Origin: an uncultured Rhodobiaceae bacterium
GTDB taxonomy: Bacteria > Pseudomonadota > Alphaproteobacteria > Parvibaculales > Parvibaculaceae
Direction: 5' to 3'
Length of the DNA: 64,000 nucleotides
Assembly (NCBI GenBank): GCA_913057645.1
Contig: CAJXOU010000001.1
Coordinates: forward strand, 1 to 64,000
Below, piece after piece: positions 8,486 through 16,002 of the stretch; positions within the stretch are counted from its first letter, which is position 1; each line of letters begins with the position of its first letter. The notes beneath the pieces are model-generated. The model searched no databases. It saw nothing but the letters and a program-made list of their open reading frames with translations, and was not told the origin of the DNA. Made by a program: the position numbers and the translations under genes.

Positions 8486-9331
8486 ATGATGCCGTTTCAC
8501 CGTCTTTTCCTTTTCGCCTTTCTGGTTTCCGCCTTTCCCGTTCTTCCGTCCGCCGCTTCGCCGGTCCTGGAACTCGCGCAAAGCGTGCCCGTGTGGGAAC
8601 CCGGCGATCCGGTGCCGGATGCCGGACCGGACACCGGCATGACGGATGCGACGTTGGATTACGAAGCCGAAGACGCGGAGATGGCGCCTGCACCGCTGCC
8701 CAAAGGGCCGCCGCTGCGGCAGAGCGCGGCCAGCGAGAGCGAAGCGAGCGTGCCGGGCGAGAGCGGCGAAGGCTCGGGGAGCACGGCGAGCATCGCGGAA
8801 GATCCGACGGATTTCCTCTGTGGACGCGCACCGGCGGGCAAGACGGCTCCCGTGCCTCAGCCTTTCGACCGGTGGCTCGTGCGCGTCTGTTCGCCGAAGG
8901 GGCAGGCGCTGGTGCCGGTACAGGGGGAAGCCTGGGTGGCGCATGGCTCGGCGGACCCCGTGTCGATCCTCGCGATGCCGCCGGGCGCGGTGCCGCCGCC
9001 GGCCGACGCCACCTTCGATGCGCGCTACGACATCCGCTTCGAAACACTGGTGGGCGGACAAACGGCCGAGAAGCGGCTTGCCCGCGCGAGCGCGCTTATC
9101 GAGGCCGCCGCCGGCGAAAACGAGAAGACGCCGCCTCACGACGAGGTGTGGCAGCTCGATGCGGTGAGCAATGTGGGCGGCGCGCATTACAACATCTTCT
9201 TCTATGTCGCGGGCGCCAGCGCGGAGGGCGCGCGGCCGCACCACCTGATCGCCTGTCTCGACCAGTGCCGGCAGGCGCTCTATCTCGACGTGCTGACGGG
9301 AGCGGAGGCGGCGGAAGTGACCGGGCGGTGA
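8486..9331 (+). CDS. secreted hypothetical protein
   Basis: A 281-residue protein with a signal peptide (MMPFHRLFLFAFLVSAF..., about 23-26 residues). It then has an acidic low-complexity stretch rich in Ser, Glu and Gly (about 35-115) and a folded domain (about 120-281) with four cysteines (FLCG, RVCS, IACLDQC). Two adjacent ATG codons (8486, 8489) are possible starts. It lies 64 bases after another small secreted Cys-containing protein, so the two may be co-transcribed. No known domain recognised; a periplasmic or surface location is inferred. Confidence 0.65.
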   Translation: MMPFHRLFLFAFLVSAFPVLPSAASPVLELAQSVPVWEPGDPVPDAGPDTGMTDATLDYEAEDAEMAPAPLPKGPPLRQSAASESEASVPGESGEGSGSTASIAEDPTDFLCGRAPAGKTAPVPQPFDRWLVRVCSPKGQALVPVQGEAWVAHGSADPVSILAMPPGAVPPPADATFDARYDIRFETLVGGQTAEKRLARASALIEAAAGENEKTPPHDEVWQLDAVSNVGGAHYNIFFYVAGASAEGARPHHLIACLDQCRQALYLDVLTGAEAAEVTGR

Positions 9332-9431
9332 CGGGCGGCGGTGTGAATTGACATAATTCGTGCCAATAAATAGAAGGCACGGGATGAGGCGCCCCCTCAC
9401 CCTTCCCACCTGCGCGGCTTCGCCGCTCCGG

Positions 9432-9490
9432 CGGGCGTTCGAGGACGAAACGTCCTCCGGACGTTTCCATTGTCCTCTCACCCCTCTCCC
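9432..9490. repeat. covarying hairpin repeat, copy 1 (diverged)
   Basis: GGGCGTTCGAGG leads into GAAACGTCC (9447-9455), loop TCC, GGACGTTTC (9459-9467), then CCTCTCACCCC. The flanks match the other copies near 45640, 49990 and 56740, but the stem sequence differs and stays fully paired. Confidence 0.65.
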
Positions 9491-9527
9491 CAAAGGGGCG
9501 AGGGAGAGATAGCGAAAGCGGAGAACG

Positions 9528-10634
9528 ATGACCAAGGGATACGAGTTCTACGGCGCGGAAGTGAGCTACTTCTCCGGCAAGGTGCGCGCCTATCTGCGCT
9601 ACAAGCGGATTCCCTTTTCCGAAATCACGCCATCGCGCGAGATCTACCGCACCATCATCATGGCGCGGGTCGGCTGGCCGGTGATCCCCGTCGTCGTGAC
9701 GCCGGAGGACGAGACGTGGCAGGACTCCTCCGAGATCATCGACAATTTCGAGGCCCGGTTTCCGGAAGGCGACATCTATCCGGAAGGCGCGAAACAGAAG
9801 CTCGCGGCGCTGCTGATCGAGGCCTATGCGGACGAGTGGCTGAAAATTCCGGCGATGCACTACCGCTGGACGAAGAACCGCGACTGGGCGATTTCGGAGT
9901 TCGGGCGGCTGTCGCGGCCGGACCTCGACGAGGCGGGCCAGCGCGCGACGGGCGAGGAAACGGCGAAGCCCTTCGCCGGCGCCCTGCCCTTTCTCGGCGT
10001 GACGCCGGAGACGGGACCGGCCATCGAGAAGAGCTATGAGGGATTGCTCGGCGAACTCGACGCACATTTCGCGAAACACGACTATCTCTTCGGCACGCGG
10101 CCCTCGATCGGCGATTTCGGCCTTTACGGGCCGCTCTACGCGCATCAGTACCGCGACCCGGCCTCCGGCGAGATCATGAAGAATCTCGCGCCCCATGTCG
10201 TCAAATGGGTGCTGCGGATGACGAAGCCGCCGCAGCCGAAGGGCGGCGCGTTTCTCGCAAACGATGAGGTGCCGGAGACGCTGATGCCCGTCCTTGCACG
10301 GATGATGCGCGAATATCTGCCGGTGCTCATCAAAACGGCAGATGCCCTGAAGTGCCATGTGGAGGCGCATCCCGAGCTCATCGCGGGCAAGGAACCGCTG
10401 CCGCGCGCGCTGGGGCAACATGAATTCACGCTGGAAGGCACGACCGGCACGCGCGCGATCTTCGCCTTCGATCTCTGGATGCTGCAACGGCCGCTCGATT
10501 TTCTGGCGACGTTGCAGGGAGAACAACGCGAGGCGGCGCTTTCCATGCTAAGACAGGCAGGCGGGGAGCGGCTGATCGATTTCCCGCCTTACCCGCGCCT
10601 GACACGGCGCCAGTTCCGTCTGGTTGTTGAATGA
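9528..10634 (+). CDS. glutathione S-transferase family protein
   Basis: A 368-residue cytoplasmic protein, longer than a typical 200-230-residue GST. An N-terminal thioredoxin-like domain (about 1-85: YEFYGAEVSYFSGKVRAY, then VIPVVVTP and the DSSEIIDNFE block that resembles the glutathione-binding Glu/Asp-Ser site) is followed by a helical C-terminal domain with GTRPSIGDFGLYGPL near 200. About 130 extra residues follow, with no recognised motif. The stop codon overlaps the ATG of the next gene (ATGA), linking it to an EncFtn-like ferritin. Its reaction is unknown; a detoxification or redox role is inferred. Confidence 0.8.
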   Translation: MTKGYEFYGAEVSYFSGKVRAYLRYKRIPFSEITPSREIYRTIIMARVGWPVIPVVVTPEDETWQDSSEIIDNFEARFPEGDIYPEGAKQKLAALLIEAYADEWLKIPAMHYRWTKNRDWAISEFGRLSRPDLDEAGQRATGEETAKPFAGALPFLGVTPETGPAIEKSYEGLLGELDAHFAKHDYLFGTRPSIGDFGLYGPLYAHQYRDPASGEIMKNLAPHVVKWVLRMTKPPQPKGGAFLANDEVPETLMPVLARMMREYLPVLIKTADALKCHVEAHPELIAGKEPLPRALGQHEFTLEGTTGTRAIFAFDLWMLQRPLDFLATLQGEQREAALSMLRQAGGERLIDFPPYPRLTRRQFRLVVE

Positions 10635-11029
10635 GCGATAGCGGTTTCCTCTCTCGCCTTTTCGGCCGGCGGCGCGCCGCGCCATCCAGACCCGAAACGG
10701 CGGTGACAGACGAACCGCCGGAATTTCCGAAGCCCACAGGAGCCCCCATGTCCAGCGAAGGCCTGCACGAACAAAACCTCTCGGCGGAAGCCCTCAACCT
10801 GCACCGCGCCATCGTGTCGCTGATGGAGGAGCTGGAAGCGGTCGACTGGTACAACCAGCGCGCGGAAGCCTGCACCGATCCGGAACTCACGAAAATCCTC
10901 GAGCATAATCGCGACGAGGAAATCGAGCATGCGGTGATGGTGCTCGAATGGCTGCGGCGCAACAATCCGCGCTTCGACAAGGAGATGAAGGAGCGGCTGT
11001 TCAAGGACGGGTCTATCGGGAAGGACTGA
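10631..11029 (+). CDS. encapsulin-associated ferritin-like (EncFtn-type) protein, orphan
   Basis: The core (LHRAIVSLMEELEAVDWY, then TDPELTKILEHNRDEEIEHA and LEWLRRNN) matches the Rhodospirillum rubrum encapsulated ferritin EncFtn, a short two-helix ferroxidase that oxidises Fe(II). Counting from the internal ATG at 10748, the ligands correspond to E28, E58 and H61, with W34-Y35 also kept. Two starts are possible. The ATG at 10631 overlaps the GST stop codon (ATGA) and adds 39 residues (GFLSRLFGRRR then a Pro-rich linker). The ATG at 10748 follows ACAGGAG at good spacing and gives a 93-residue EncFtn-sized product. The protein ends soon after the core, without the C-terminal cargo peptide known in EncFtn, and no encapsulin shell gene is in the window. 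Confidence 0.8.
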   Translation: MSDSGFLSRLFGRRRAAPSRPETAVTDEPPEFPKPTGAPMSSEGLHEQNLSAEALNLHRAIVSLMEELEAVDWYNQRAEACTDPELTKILEHNRDEEIEHAVMVLEWLRRNNPRFDKEMKERLFKDGSIGKD

Positions 11030-11045
11030 GGGTTTACACATTTCA

Positions 11046-11140
11046 TGTCACCCCGGCGAAAGCCGGGGTCCATGAGCGGAACGTCTCAAGATAACATTCG
11101 CGGACAGGCCCATGGATCCCGGCTTTCGCCGGGATGACAG
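11046..11140. repeat. inverted pair of REP-like palindromes
   Basis: CCCCGGCGAAAGCCGGGG at about 11051-11068 and GATCCCGGCTTTCGCCGGGA at about 11115-11134 are two copies of the same palindrome in opposite orientation, about 46 bases apart. They form a BIME-like doublet between convergent genes. A similar pair is at 51341-51481. Confidence 0.75.
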
Positions 11141-11172
11141 TTTTGGGTTTGGTACCTCAGACCCAAATTCAG

Positions 11173-11961
11173 CTACCGCACCTGACCGCCATCGACGACG
11201 AGGACCTCGCCCGTGATGAAGCTCGCGCGGGGGCTGGCGAGGAAGGCGGCGGCGTCGGCGATTTCCTCGACCGTGCCGAAGCGGCGGAGCGCGACTTCGC
11301 GCCTGATCCAGCGCTCCCAGGCTTCCGGGCGCTCCTTCGTGTTCCTGTCCCAGACGCCGCCCTCGAAAAGAATGTTGCCGGGCGCGATGGCGTTGACGCG
11401 CAGACCCTCCTTGCCGGTGAATTTCGCGAGCTGGCGCGTGAAGTGATTGATGCCGGCTTTGGAGGCCGCATAGGTGAGCGAGGTGCCCATGGCGTCGACG
11501 CCCGCAATGGATGAAATCAGGATGAGGCTTGCGTGCTCGCGCTCCTCGCGCGGGCGCTTGAGAATGCGGCGCGCAGCCTCGCGGGCGAGCCAGACGGAGC
11601 CGAAGAGGTTCTGCTTCATGTCGGCGTCCCAGTCCTCGTCCGAAACATCGAAGCCTAAGGGCGCGCGCGACAGGCCGACATTCGCGATGGCGCAGTGAAG
11701 GGGGCCGAGCTTCTCCTCCGCCGCGTCGAGCGCGGCGGCGATCTCGCCGGACGCCGTCATGTCGCCCGCGACGGTGAAAAGATTCTCCGGCTTCACGCCT
11801 TCGGCAATCAGCGCCTCGTGCGCCTCGTCGAGCGATTTCTCGCCGCGCGCGGCCATGCCGACCTTCGCGCCCTCGGCGGCGAAGGTCCGCGCCATGCCGA
11901 AGCCGATGCCGCGGCTCGCGCCCGCGATGAAGACATGCTTGCCGGTCAGTTCGAGATTCAT
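11173..11961 (-). CDS. short-chain dehydrogenase/reductase
   Basis: A 262-residue classical SDR of the 3-ketoacyl reductase type. It has GASRGIG (14-20) for the cofactor, ANVG at 93-96, catalytic Ser in LISSIAG (150/151), Y164 and K168 in YAASK, and a C-terminal GEVLVVDGG block. R18 and R39 near the cofactor loop suggest NADP(H), which is inference. It is convergent with the EncFtn-like gene and divergent from the membrane gene at 12086. Substrate unknown. Confidence 0.9.
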   Translation of the reverse strand: MNLELTGKHVFIAGASRGIGFGMARTFAAEGAKVGMAARGEKSLDEAHEALIAEGVKPENLFTVAGDMTASGEIAAALDAAEEKLGPLHCAIANVGLSRAPLGFDVSDEDWDADMKQNLFGSVWLAREAARRILKRPREEREHASLILISSIAGVDAMGTSLTYAASKAGINHFTRQLAKFTGKEGLRVNAIAPGNILFEGGVWDRNTKERPEAWERWIRREVALRRFGTVEEIADAAAFLASPRASFITGEVLVVDGGQVR

Positions 11962-12085
11962 GAGACCCCTCCGATGTTCCGTCTGCCGAGAGACTAACGG
12001 CGGGGGCTCGCCTTCGCCAGCGAAACGGGGTTATGCTCGCGGCGAGGGTCGCGCGGGGAGGCGCGACCGGGATGGGGGAAAACAC

Positions 12086-12529
12086 ATGAACAAGAACATG
12101 CAGATGCTGCTCGCCGGACACGGCGCGCTTGTATTCCTTGCGGGCATGCTGGCGGGGTTTCCCTTCGCCTCCGTGCTCGTCGCCTCGCTCGATCCGGGCG
12201 CGGCGACGATGTGGCCGGGCGACGTGCGCGCGTGGCGGATGGCGCATATGGAAGGCGCGCTGAACGGGATGCTGATGATCGCGGTGGCGGGTGCGATGGC
12301 GCATGCGGCGATGGGCGCGACGATGGCACGCGTGATCGTCTGGGGACTGATCGTGACGGGCTGGGGGAACATCATCGCCTCCGTCGTCTCGGCGATGACG
12401 GGCGGACGCGGCCTCGGCTTCACGGGCGCCGACTGGAATACCGTCACCTTCACGCTCTTCATGGCGGCGATCCTCGGCGTCATCGCGGCGATGATCGCGG
12501 TGGCGTGGGCGAGCTTCAAAAGCCGCTAG
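12086..12529 (+). CDS. styrene oxide isomerase-like membrane protein
   Basis: A 147-residue protein with four predicted transmembrane helices (about 8-35, 56-75, 81-103, 118-143). It resembles StyC/styrene oxide isomerase, a haem-b membrane enzyme that rearranges epoxides to aldehydes. The shared pattern is GHG near the N-terminus (11-13), W-x3-H-x5-LNGM (H54, N60), GWGN at 92-95 and RGLGFTG. By recalled StyC numbering, H54 and N60 match the haem ligand H58 and N64, while the position of catalytic Tyr103 appears to be S99. It could therefore bind haem yet have changed chemistry. The start follows ATGGGGGAAAACAC. No styrene monooxygenase is nearby. Confidence 0.6.
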   Translation: MNKNMQMLLAGHGALVFLAGMLAGFPFASVLVASLDPGAATMWPGDVRAWRMAHMEGALNGMLMIAVAGAMAHAAMGATMARVIVWGLIVTGWGNIIASVVSAMTGGRGLGFTGADWNTVTFTLFMAAILGVIAAMIAVAWASFKSR

Positions 12530-12545
12530 AGCGGCTCCGGCCGGT

Positions 12546-12857
12546 TCAGAAGCGCTCGCCGCGAATCACCATGACGTCCGAGATGGTGACGATGCCGATG
12601 TGACGGCGGACCAGCTCGAAGACAGGTTCGAGAACCTCGTCGAGCTTTTCTTCCGCCACGATGATGGCGACCGACACCATCGCGCCCGCAGCGGAGGGCA
12701 GACCGTCGCGGCTCCAGACGCCGTGATGCCCCCTGCCGCCGATGACGGGCAGGACCGTGTATCCCGTGACGTCCAGGCGATCCAGCAGGTCGGTCAGGCG
12801 CTTCTGCGCCGGAGCTTCGAGCAGGATCTCGATGCGTTTCTTGCTGTGCATTTCCAT
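12546..12857 (-). CDS. sbtB: PII-like signalling protein, SbtB type
   Basis: A 103-residue protein with the ferredoxin-like layout of PII proteins: KKRIEILLEA as strand 1, a helix with QKRLTDLLDRL, a T-loop region (VIGGRGHHGVWSRDGL) and SVAIIVAEEKLDEVLEPVFELV as the second repeat. It sits 9 bases downstream of an SbtA-like permease gene. In cyanobacteria SbtB binds adenine nucleotides and controls the bicarbonate transporter SbtA at the membrane, so the same partnership is inferred. The start at 12857 follows GAGGTGACGAG. Confidence 0.8.
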   Translation of the reverse strand: MEMHSKKRIEILLEAPAQKRLTDLLDRLDVTGYTVLPVIGGRGHHGVWSRDGLPSAAGAMVSVAIIVAEEKLDEVLEPVFELVRRHIGIVTISDVMVIRGERF

Positions 12858-12866
12858 CTCGTCACC

Positions 12867-13859
12867 TCATCCGGCGATGCGCTGGGCGACCGCCGCATAA
12901 AGCGGGATGCCGAGCGAGAGGTTGAAGGGAAAGGTCACGCCGAGCGACAGCGTGAGATAGATCGCGGGGTTCGCCTCCGGCAGCGCGAGACGCATGGCGG
13001 CAGGCACCGCGATGTAGGAGGCGGAGGCCGCCAGCGTGATGAAGAGCGCGGCGCCGCCGACGGAGAGGCCAAGCGGAACGACGAGGGCCGCAGCAAGGGA
13101 GGCCGAGACCAGCGGGAAATAGATGCCGAAGGCGATCAGTGGCGGCGACAATTCGCGCGCGCCCTGGCGAAGGCCGCGGCCCGCGACGAGGCCCATGTCG
13201 AGCAGGAAGAGGCAGAGGATGCCCCGGAAGGGATCGACGATGAAGGGCGAGATCATCGACATGCCGCGCTCGCCCGTGATCCAGCCGATGAGGAAAGCGC
13301 CGACGAGAATGACGATGGAGCCGTTGGTCGCGACTTCGCGGAGCAGCGGCCCCATGCCCTCCCTCGGGCCGTCCCCCGCTGCGGGCGCCGCCCGGCGCGC
13401 GAGAAGAAGCGCCGCGACGATGGCCGGCGTTTCCATGACGGCGGCGACGGCGATCAGATATCCCTCGTAAGCGAGGCCGAGGCCGCGCACGATCTCCGTC
13501 GCGGCAACGAAGGTGACGATGGAGATGGAGCCGTAATGCGCGGCGACGGCGGCAGCGTCGATCGCGCCGAGGCGGGTCGTCATGCGGATGAAAAAATATC
13601 CCGCGAGCGGGATTGCGAAGGAGAGAAGAATGCCGGCACCGATCGTCAGACCCATGGCCGGATCAAGACCGGATTTCGAGACTTCCACGCCGCCCTTGAA
13701 GCCGATGGCGAGCATGAGATAGAGGGCGAGGAATTTCGCCGCCGCTTCCGGCACCGAGAGATCGGAGCGGAGGAGCGCGGCAGCCACGCCCAGGGCGAAG
13801 AAAAGCACCATCGGCGAGGCAAGGTTCTGCACCGCCAGATCGACAATCGACACGCTCAA
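12867..13859 (-). CDS. sbtA: sodium-dependent bicarbonate transporter, SbtA family
   Basis: A 330-residue integral membrane protein with about ten hydrophobic helices in two inverted halves, matching the SbtA (DUF897) family of Na+/HCO3- symporters. Features include LASPMVLFFALGV at the N-terminus, the LAIGFKGGVEVSKSG loop near 55 and AHYGSISIVTF near 107, which line the substrate site in SbtA. The second half carries LCLFLLDMGLVAGRG and ITLAASASYIAVPAAMR. The adjacent downstream gene encodes an SbtB-like regulator, strengthening the call. No RuBisCO or carboxysome genes are visible, so bicarbonate probably feeds acyl-CoA or other carboxylases. Confidence 0.85.
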   Translation of the reverse strand: MSVSIVDLAVQNLASPMVLFFALGVAAALLRSDLSVPEAAAKFLALYLMLAIGFKGGVEVSKSGLDPAMGLTIGAGILLSFAIPLAGYFFIRMTTRLGAIDAAAVAAHYGSISIVTFVAATEIVRGLGLAYEGYLIAVAAVMETPAIVAALLLARRAAPAAGDGPREGMGPLLREVATNGSIVILVGAFLIGWITGERGMSMISPFIVDPFRGILCLFLLDMGLVAGRGLRQGARELSPPLIAFGIYFPLVSASLAAALVVPLGLSVGGAALFITLAASASYIAVPAAMRLALPEANPAIYLTLSLGVTFPFNLSLGIPLYAAVAQRIAG

Positions 13860-13951
13860 CCTCCTGGAAATTTCGACCGGCGGCTACCGGCCCAAGGGGA
13901 CGCAACGTCAAGCAGGCGCGGCTGCGCCTCCCTTGTGGCGGCTTCAGGCGC

Positions 13952-13968
13952 TGCCTAGACTTTAGGCA
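13952..13968. promoter_or_regulatory. inverted repeat upstream of crotonase gene
   Basis: TGCCTA (13952-13957) and TAGGCA (13963-13968) flank GACTT, giving a perfect 17-bp dyad in the divergent region between sbtA and the crotonase gene at 13994, just before AAAGATATAC. A regulator site is plausible but no regulator gene is adjacent. Confidence 0.4.
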
Positions 13969-13993
13969 AAAGATATACGGGAGGACACCGGAA

Positions 13994-14818
13994 ATGGATT
14001 ACACGCAAATCAAGACCGAGAAGCGCGGCAACATCCTGCTGCTGACCATGAACCGGCCGGACAGGCTGAACGCCTGGACGCCGAAAATGGCGGAGGAGCA
14101 GGCGGACGCGATTCAAAAGGCGAATGACGATCCCGATATCGGCGCCATCGTGATGACGGGCGAAGGGCGCGGCTTCTGCGCGGGCGCGGACATCGAGGGT
14201 ACGTTCAAGACGCGGCTCGACGGGAAAGACCCCGGCAACGACACGGCGGGCGGGAGCGGCGGCATGCCGCGCGGCGTCGACTGGATCGAACTCGTGCGTT
14301 CCTCGAAGCCGATGATCGCGGCGGTGAACGGACCGGCGGTCGGGATCGGCGTCACCATGATCCTGCCCTTCGACGTGATCGTTGCCGCGGAGGAAGCGAA
14401 GTTCGGCATGGTGTTCGTGAAGATGGGAATCGTGCCGGAGCTCGCCTCGTCGCATTTCCTCGTCAGCCGGATGGGCTGGGGCCATGCGAACGAGATGATG
14501 CTTTCGGGACGGCTGTACCTCGCGGCGGAAGCGCAGGAGAAGGGGCTCTGCGAATATGTCGTGCCGGGCGACAAGCTCATGGACAAGGCCTTCAGCATCG
14601 CGGCGCAGATCGCGGAGAACCCGTCGCGGCAGCTTCGCATGACGAAGGAACTGCTGACGCAGAACGCCTGCACGACGGACCTGACGGCGGCGCAGAAGCG
14701 CGAGACCGATGCGCTGAAAATCTGCTGGACGACGCCGGAGCATCACGAGGCGGTGGACGCCTTCCTCAACAAGCGCAAGCCGGACTTCAAGAAGGCAGCA
14801 AAAAGCGCGGCGGAGTGA
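13994..14818 (+). CDS. enoyl-CoA isomerase-like crotonase
   Basis: A 274-residue crotonase-family protein. The CoA-binding block is FCAGADIEG (61-69) and the oxyanion block is NGPAVGIGVTMILPFDV. In place of the first hydratase glutamate there is T121, while E149 in KMGIVPELASSH is kept. That single-Glu pattern is typical of delta3-delta2-enoyl-CoA isomerases rather than hydratases. It would shift double bonds during unsaturated fatty-acid oxidation. A ribosome binding site (GGGAGGACACC) precedes the ATG. The next gene starts within a few bases, so they are co-translated. Confidence 0.85.
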   Translation: MDYTQIKTEKRGNILLLTMNRPDRLNAWTPKMAEEQADAIQKANDDPDIGAIVMTGEGRGFCAGADIEGTFKTRLDGKDPGNDTAGGSGGMPRGVDWIELVRSSKPMIAAVNGPAVGIGVTMILPFDVIVAAEEAKFGMVFVKMGIVPELASSHFLVSRMGWGHANEMMLSGRLYLAAEAQEKGLCEYVVPGDKLMDKAFSIAAQIAENPSRQLRMTKELLTQNACTTDLTAAQKRETDALKICWTTPEHHEAVDAFLNKRKPDFKKAAKSAAE

Positions 14819-14823
14819 ACAAC

Positions 14824-15996
14824 ATGGGCGAGCGCCACGAGGTCGAACGCATTCCCTTTCACCTGCACTGGCAGGAAAGTTCGCCGTTCAAGGAGACCTA
14901 TGCGGGCGCGCTCGACACCATCGTGGTGGAAGGCCAGCACCTGAAGCCGAAGGGTTCGACGTCGAAGACGGTGCTGATCTTCATGCATCCGACGGGGACG
15001 ATGAACCTGCTGCCGATGCCGAATGCGCTCGCGGCCGCCGGCATTCCCTGCCTCACCTGCGGCAGCCGCTATCCGCATAATGACAGCGCGCTGATCATGG
15101 AGAAGGTGCTGCTCGATCTCGGGCATTACGTGCGCTACGCGAAGGAGAAGCTCGGCTACGAGAAGGTGGTGATGGCGGGATGGTCGGGCGGCGGCTCGCT
15201 GTCGATGTTCTACCAGTCACAGGCCGAGAAGCCGACGATCACGGCGACGCCCTGGGGCGACCCTGTGGACGTGAAAGGCGCGGGGCTCATTCCCGCCGAC
15301 GCGGTGCTGCAGCTCGCGGCGCATGTGAGCCGGGCGATCACGCTGACCGAATGGCTCGACCCGTCGATCCGCAACGAACTCGACCCGGAGGACCGGGATG
15401 TGGAGCTCGATCTCTACGACCCGAAGAACCCGAACCAGCCGCCCTATACCGACGACTATCTCGCCCGCTTCCGCGCGGCGCAGATCGCACGCTCAGGCCG
15501 GATCGATGCATGGGTGCGCGGCAAGCTCGAACAGCTGAAGCGGGAGGGCAAACCGAACGAGGAACGCGCCTTCGTGGTTCACGGGACGATGGCGGACCCG
15601 CGCTGGCTCGACCTGTCGATCGACCCGAACGACCGCAAGGGCCCGAACTGGTGCTTCATGGGCGACCCCAAGACCGTCAACATGATGCCGGCGGGGCTTG
15701 CGCGCTACTCATCGCTCCGGGCCTGGCTGTCGCAATGGTCCTACCGGGAAAGCCGGGCGAACGGGCCGAAATGCGCGGGCGATATCAGCGTGCCGGTGCT
15801 CGTGATCGAGAACAGCGCGGATGACGGCTGCACGCCGAGCCACGCGGCGCGCATATATGCGGGCGTGCAACATGACGACAAGGAACTTCATGTCGTCAAA
15901 GGCGCGACGCATTATTATATTGGCCAGCCGGACAAGATGGCCGAAGCTGTCGTCCTCGTGGCCGGGTGGCTCAAGAAGAAGAAACTGCTGGATTGA
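14824..15996 (+). CDS. alpha/beta hydrolase
   Basis: A 390-residue cytoplasmic alpha/beta hydrolase. The nucleophile elbow is AGWSGGGSLS near residue 120. FMHPTGTMN near 55 provides the oxyanion-side HP/HG block. ENSADDGCTPSHA holds the acid region and KGATHYYIGQP the catalytic His. An alternative GTG start at 14815 overlaps the preceding stop, but GGAG stands 8 bases before the ATG at 14824. Co-transcribed with the isomerase-like crotonase and another hydrolase, so an ester or thioester product of that pathway is a likely substrate; this is inference. Confidence 0.82.
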   Translation: MGERHEVERIPFHLHWQESSPFKETYAGALDTIVVEGQHLKPKGSTSKTVLIFMHPTGTMNLLPMPNALAAAGIPCLTCGSRYPHNDSALIMEKVLLDLGHYVRYAKEKLGYEKVVMAGWSGGGSLSMFYQSQAEKPTITATPWGDPVDVKGAGLIPADAVLQLAAHVSRAITLTEWLDPSIRNELDPEDRDVELDLYDPKNPNQPPYTDDYLARFRAAQIARSGRIDAWVRGKLEQLKREGKPNEERAFVVHGTMADPRWLDLSIDPNDRKGPNWCFMGDPKTVNMMPAGLARYSSLRAWLSQWSYRESRANGPKCAGDISVPVLVIENSADDGCTPSHAARIYAGVQHDDKELHVVKGATHYYIGQPDKMAEAVVLVAGWLKKKKLLD

Positions 15997-16002
15997 AGCT
16001 TC

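Noticed and set aside
9432-9490. possible CRISPR-like repeat or attachment site
   Set aside because: No regularly spaced direct repeats or spacers; it is one copy of a dispersed hairpin element.
13266-13470. RuBisCO or carboxysome gene near sbtAB
   Set aside because: No such sequence is present; all neighbouring frames are accounted for by other families.
12600-13958. 452-codon plus-strand frame opposite sbtA/sbtB
   Set aside because: Antisense of the transporter pair; composition dominated by Asp, Arg and Gly, no motif.
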